Source: Chitinophagales bacterium
GTDB taxonomy: Bacteria; Bacteroidota; Bacteroidia; Chitinophagales; UBA2359
Length of the DNA: 42,490 nt
Reading direction: 5' to 3'
NCBI GenBank assembly: GCA_016787295.1
Contig: JAEUUX010000151.1
Location: 1-42,490, forward strand
A program made the translations under genes and the position numbers. Each line of letters begins with the position of its first letter. Position 1 is the first letter of the stretch. This document shows, in pieces, positions 42,453 to 42,490 of the stretch. Below the pieces are notes generated by a model. The model worked only from the letters and a program-made list of their open reading frames with translations, searched no databases and was not told the DNA's origin.

Positions 42453-42490
42453 TTAGTCTACCCCAAAAGTTAGTCCAAAGAACGAGATGG
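42453..42490 (+). mobile_element. Possible terminal inverted repeat of an IS3-type insertion sequence
   Basis: ttagtctaccccaaaagtta followed by gtccaaag resembles, from memory, IS3-group ends (…ccccaaaagttagac…). Only one end is inside the window and no transposase is visible, so this is a weak call. Confidence 0.3.

Larger units (their letters stand above)
41992..42490. other. Right-end intergenic region
   Basis: No gene is visible. A TATTTTTG box on the plus strand (42080-42087) and a hairpin (42334-42365) could belong to a small transcript of about 280 nt. The final bases look like an insertion-sequence end. Confidence 0.4.

Overview
This window comes from a Bacteroidota chromosome, probably an aerobic, non-Bacteroides lineage. 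The evidence is the many -7 boxes of the TAnnTTTG type, the near absence of Shine-Dalgarno sites, a SprB-repeat surface adhesin, a UpxY-type NusG paralogue, a DUF3276/PUR protein, a bbp2-type porin, and aerobic genes (haem-copper oxidase subunit III, homogentisate dioxygenase). Most genes are housekeeping genes in ones and twos. Several accessory cassettes interrupt them.

Layout. 1-3294 (-): the N-terminal 1098 codons of a giant secreted adhesin that runs off the left edge. 3798-6708 (-): a dihydropyrimidinase-type amidohydrolase and a TolC-family protein. 6906-8468 (+): a SulP anion transporter. 8730-9542 (-): KDO-8-phosphate synthase. 9705-10370: a 17-unit 21-bp tandem repeat between two copies of another repeat. 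10518-13396 (+): valS, preceded by a leader peptide with five consecutive valine codons and a strong hairpin, which looks like an attenuator. 13522-15598 (+): an AAA15 ATPase/RloB-like pair (AbiL/RloAB-type defence) between two identical terminators. 15919-16701 (+): a TIGR02757/DUF2400 protein. 16817-23935 (-): a small secreted protein, aconitase, a DUF1003 protein, a decayed gene, a 38-codon ORF, cysS and a porin. 24137-24209 (-): tRNA-Lys(TTT). 24397-25861 (+): pdxJ-dapB.

26026-33223 is the main accessory region. On the minus strand, a UpxY/RfaH-like antiterminator gene is followed by a three-gene McrB / PD-(D/E)xK nuclease / unknown operon. Upstream of upxY lies a two-gene cassette: a cytosolic-looking trypsin-fold protease with a complete His-Asp-Ser triad, overlapping by 4 nt a two-TM protein whose cytosolic tail resembles an effector-associated domain (EAD11-like). 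This cassette sits between 153-bp direct repeats with only three mismatches, which looks like a recent insertion that duplicated the terminator/promoter region between the CHAP-like gene and upxY. I regard this as the best candidate for an undescribed conflict system in the window.

33232-41991: a CHAP/NlpC-like secreted protein, homogentisate dioxygenase, a 7TM-HD (PgpH-like) phosphohydrolase, a DUF3276 protein, an oxidase subunit III, a secreted transglutaminase-like protein, prephenate dehydratase and a secreted protein with a JAB/MPN-like motif. The last 500 bp hold no convincing gene, but the final ~35 bp look like the terminal inverted repeat of an insertion sequence.

The core genes (amino-acid and cofactor synthesis, tRNA charging, envelope, TCA cycle) do not form one pathway. 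The accessory genes share a theme of antiphage or conflict functions (RloAB-like, McrBC-like, protease/EAD-like), each as a compact, translationally coupled unit. Domain assignments were made by eye from motifs, without database searches.
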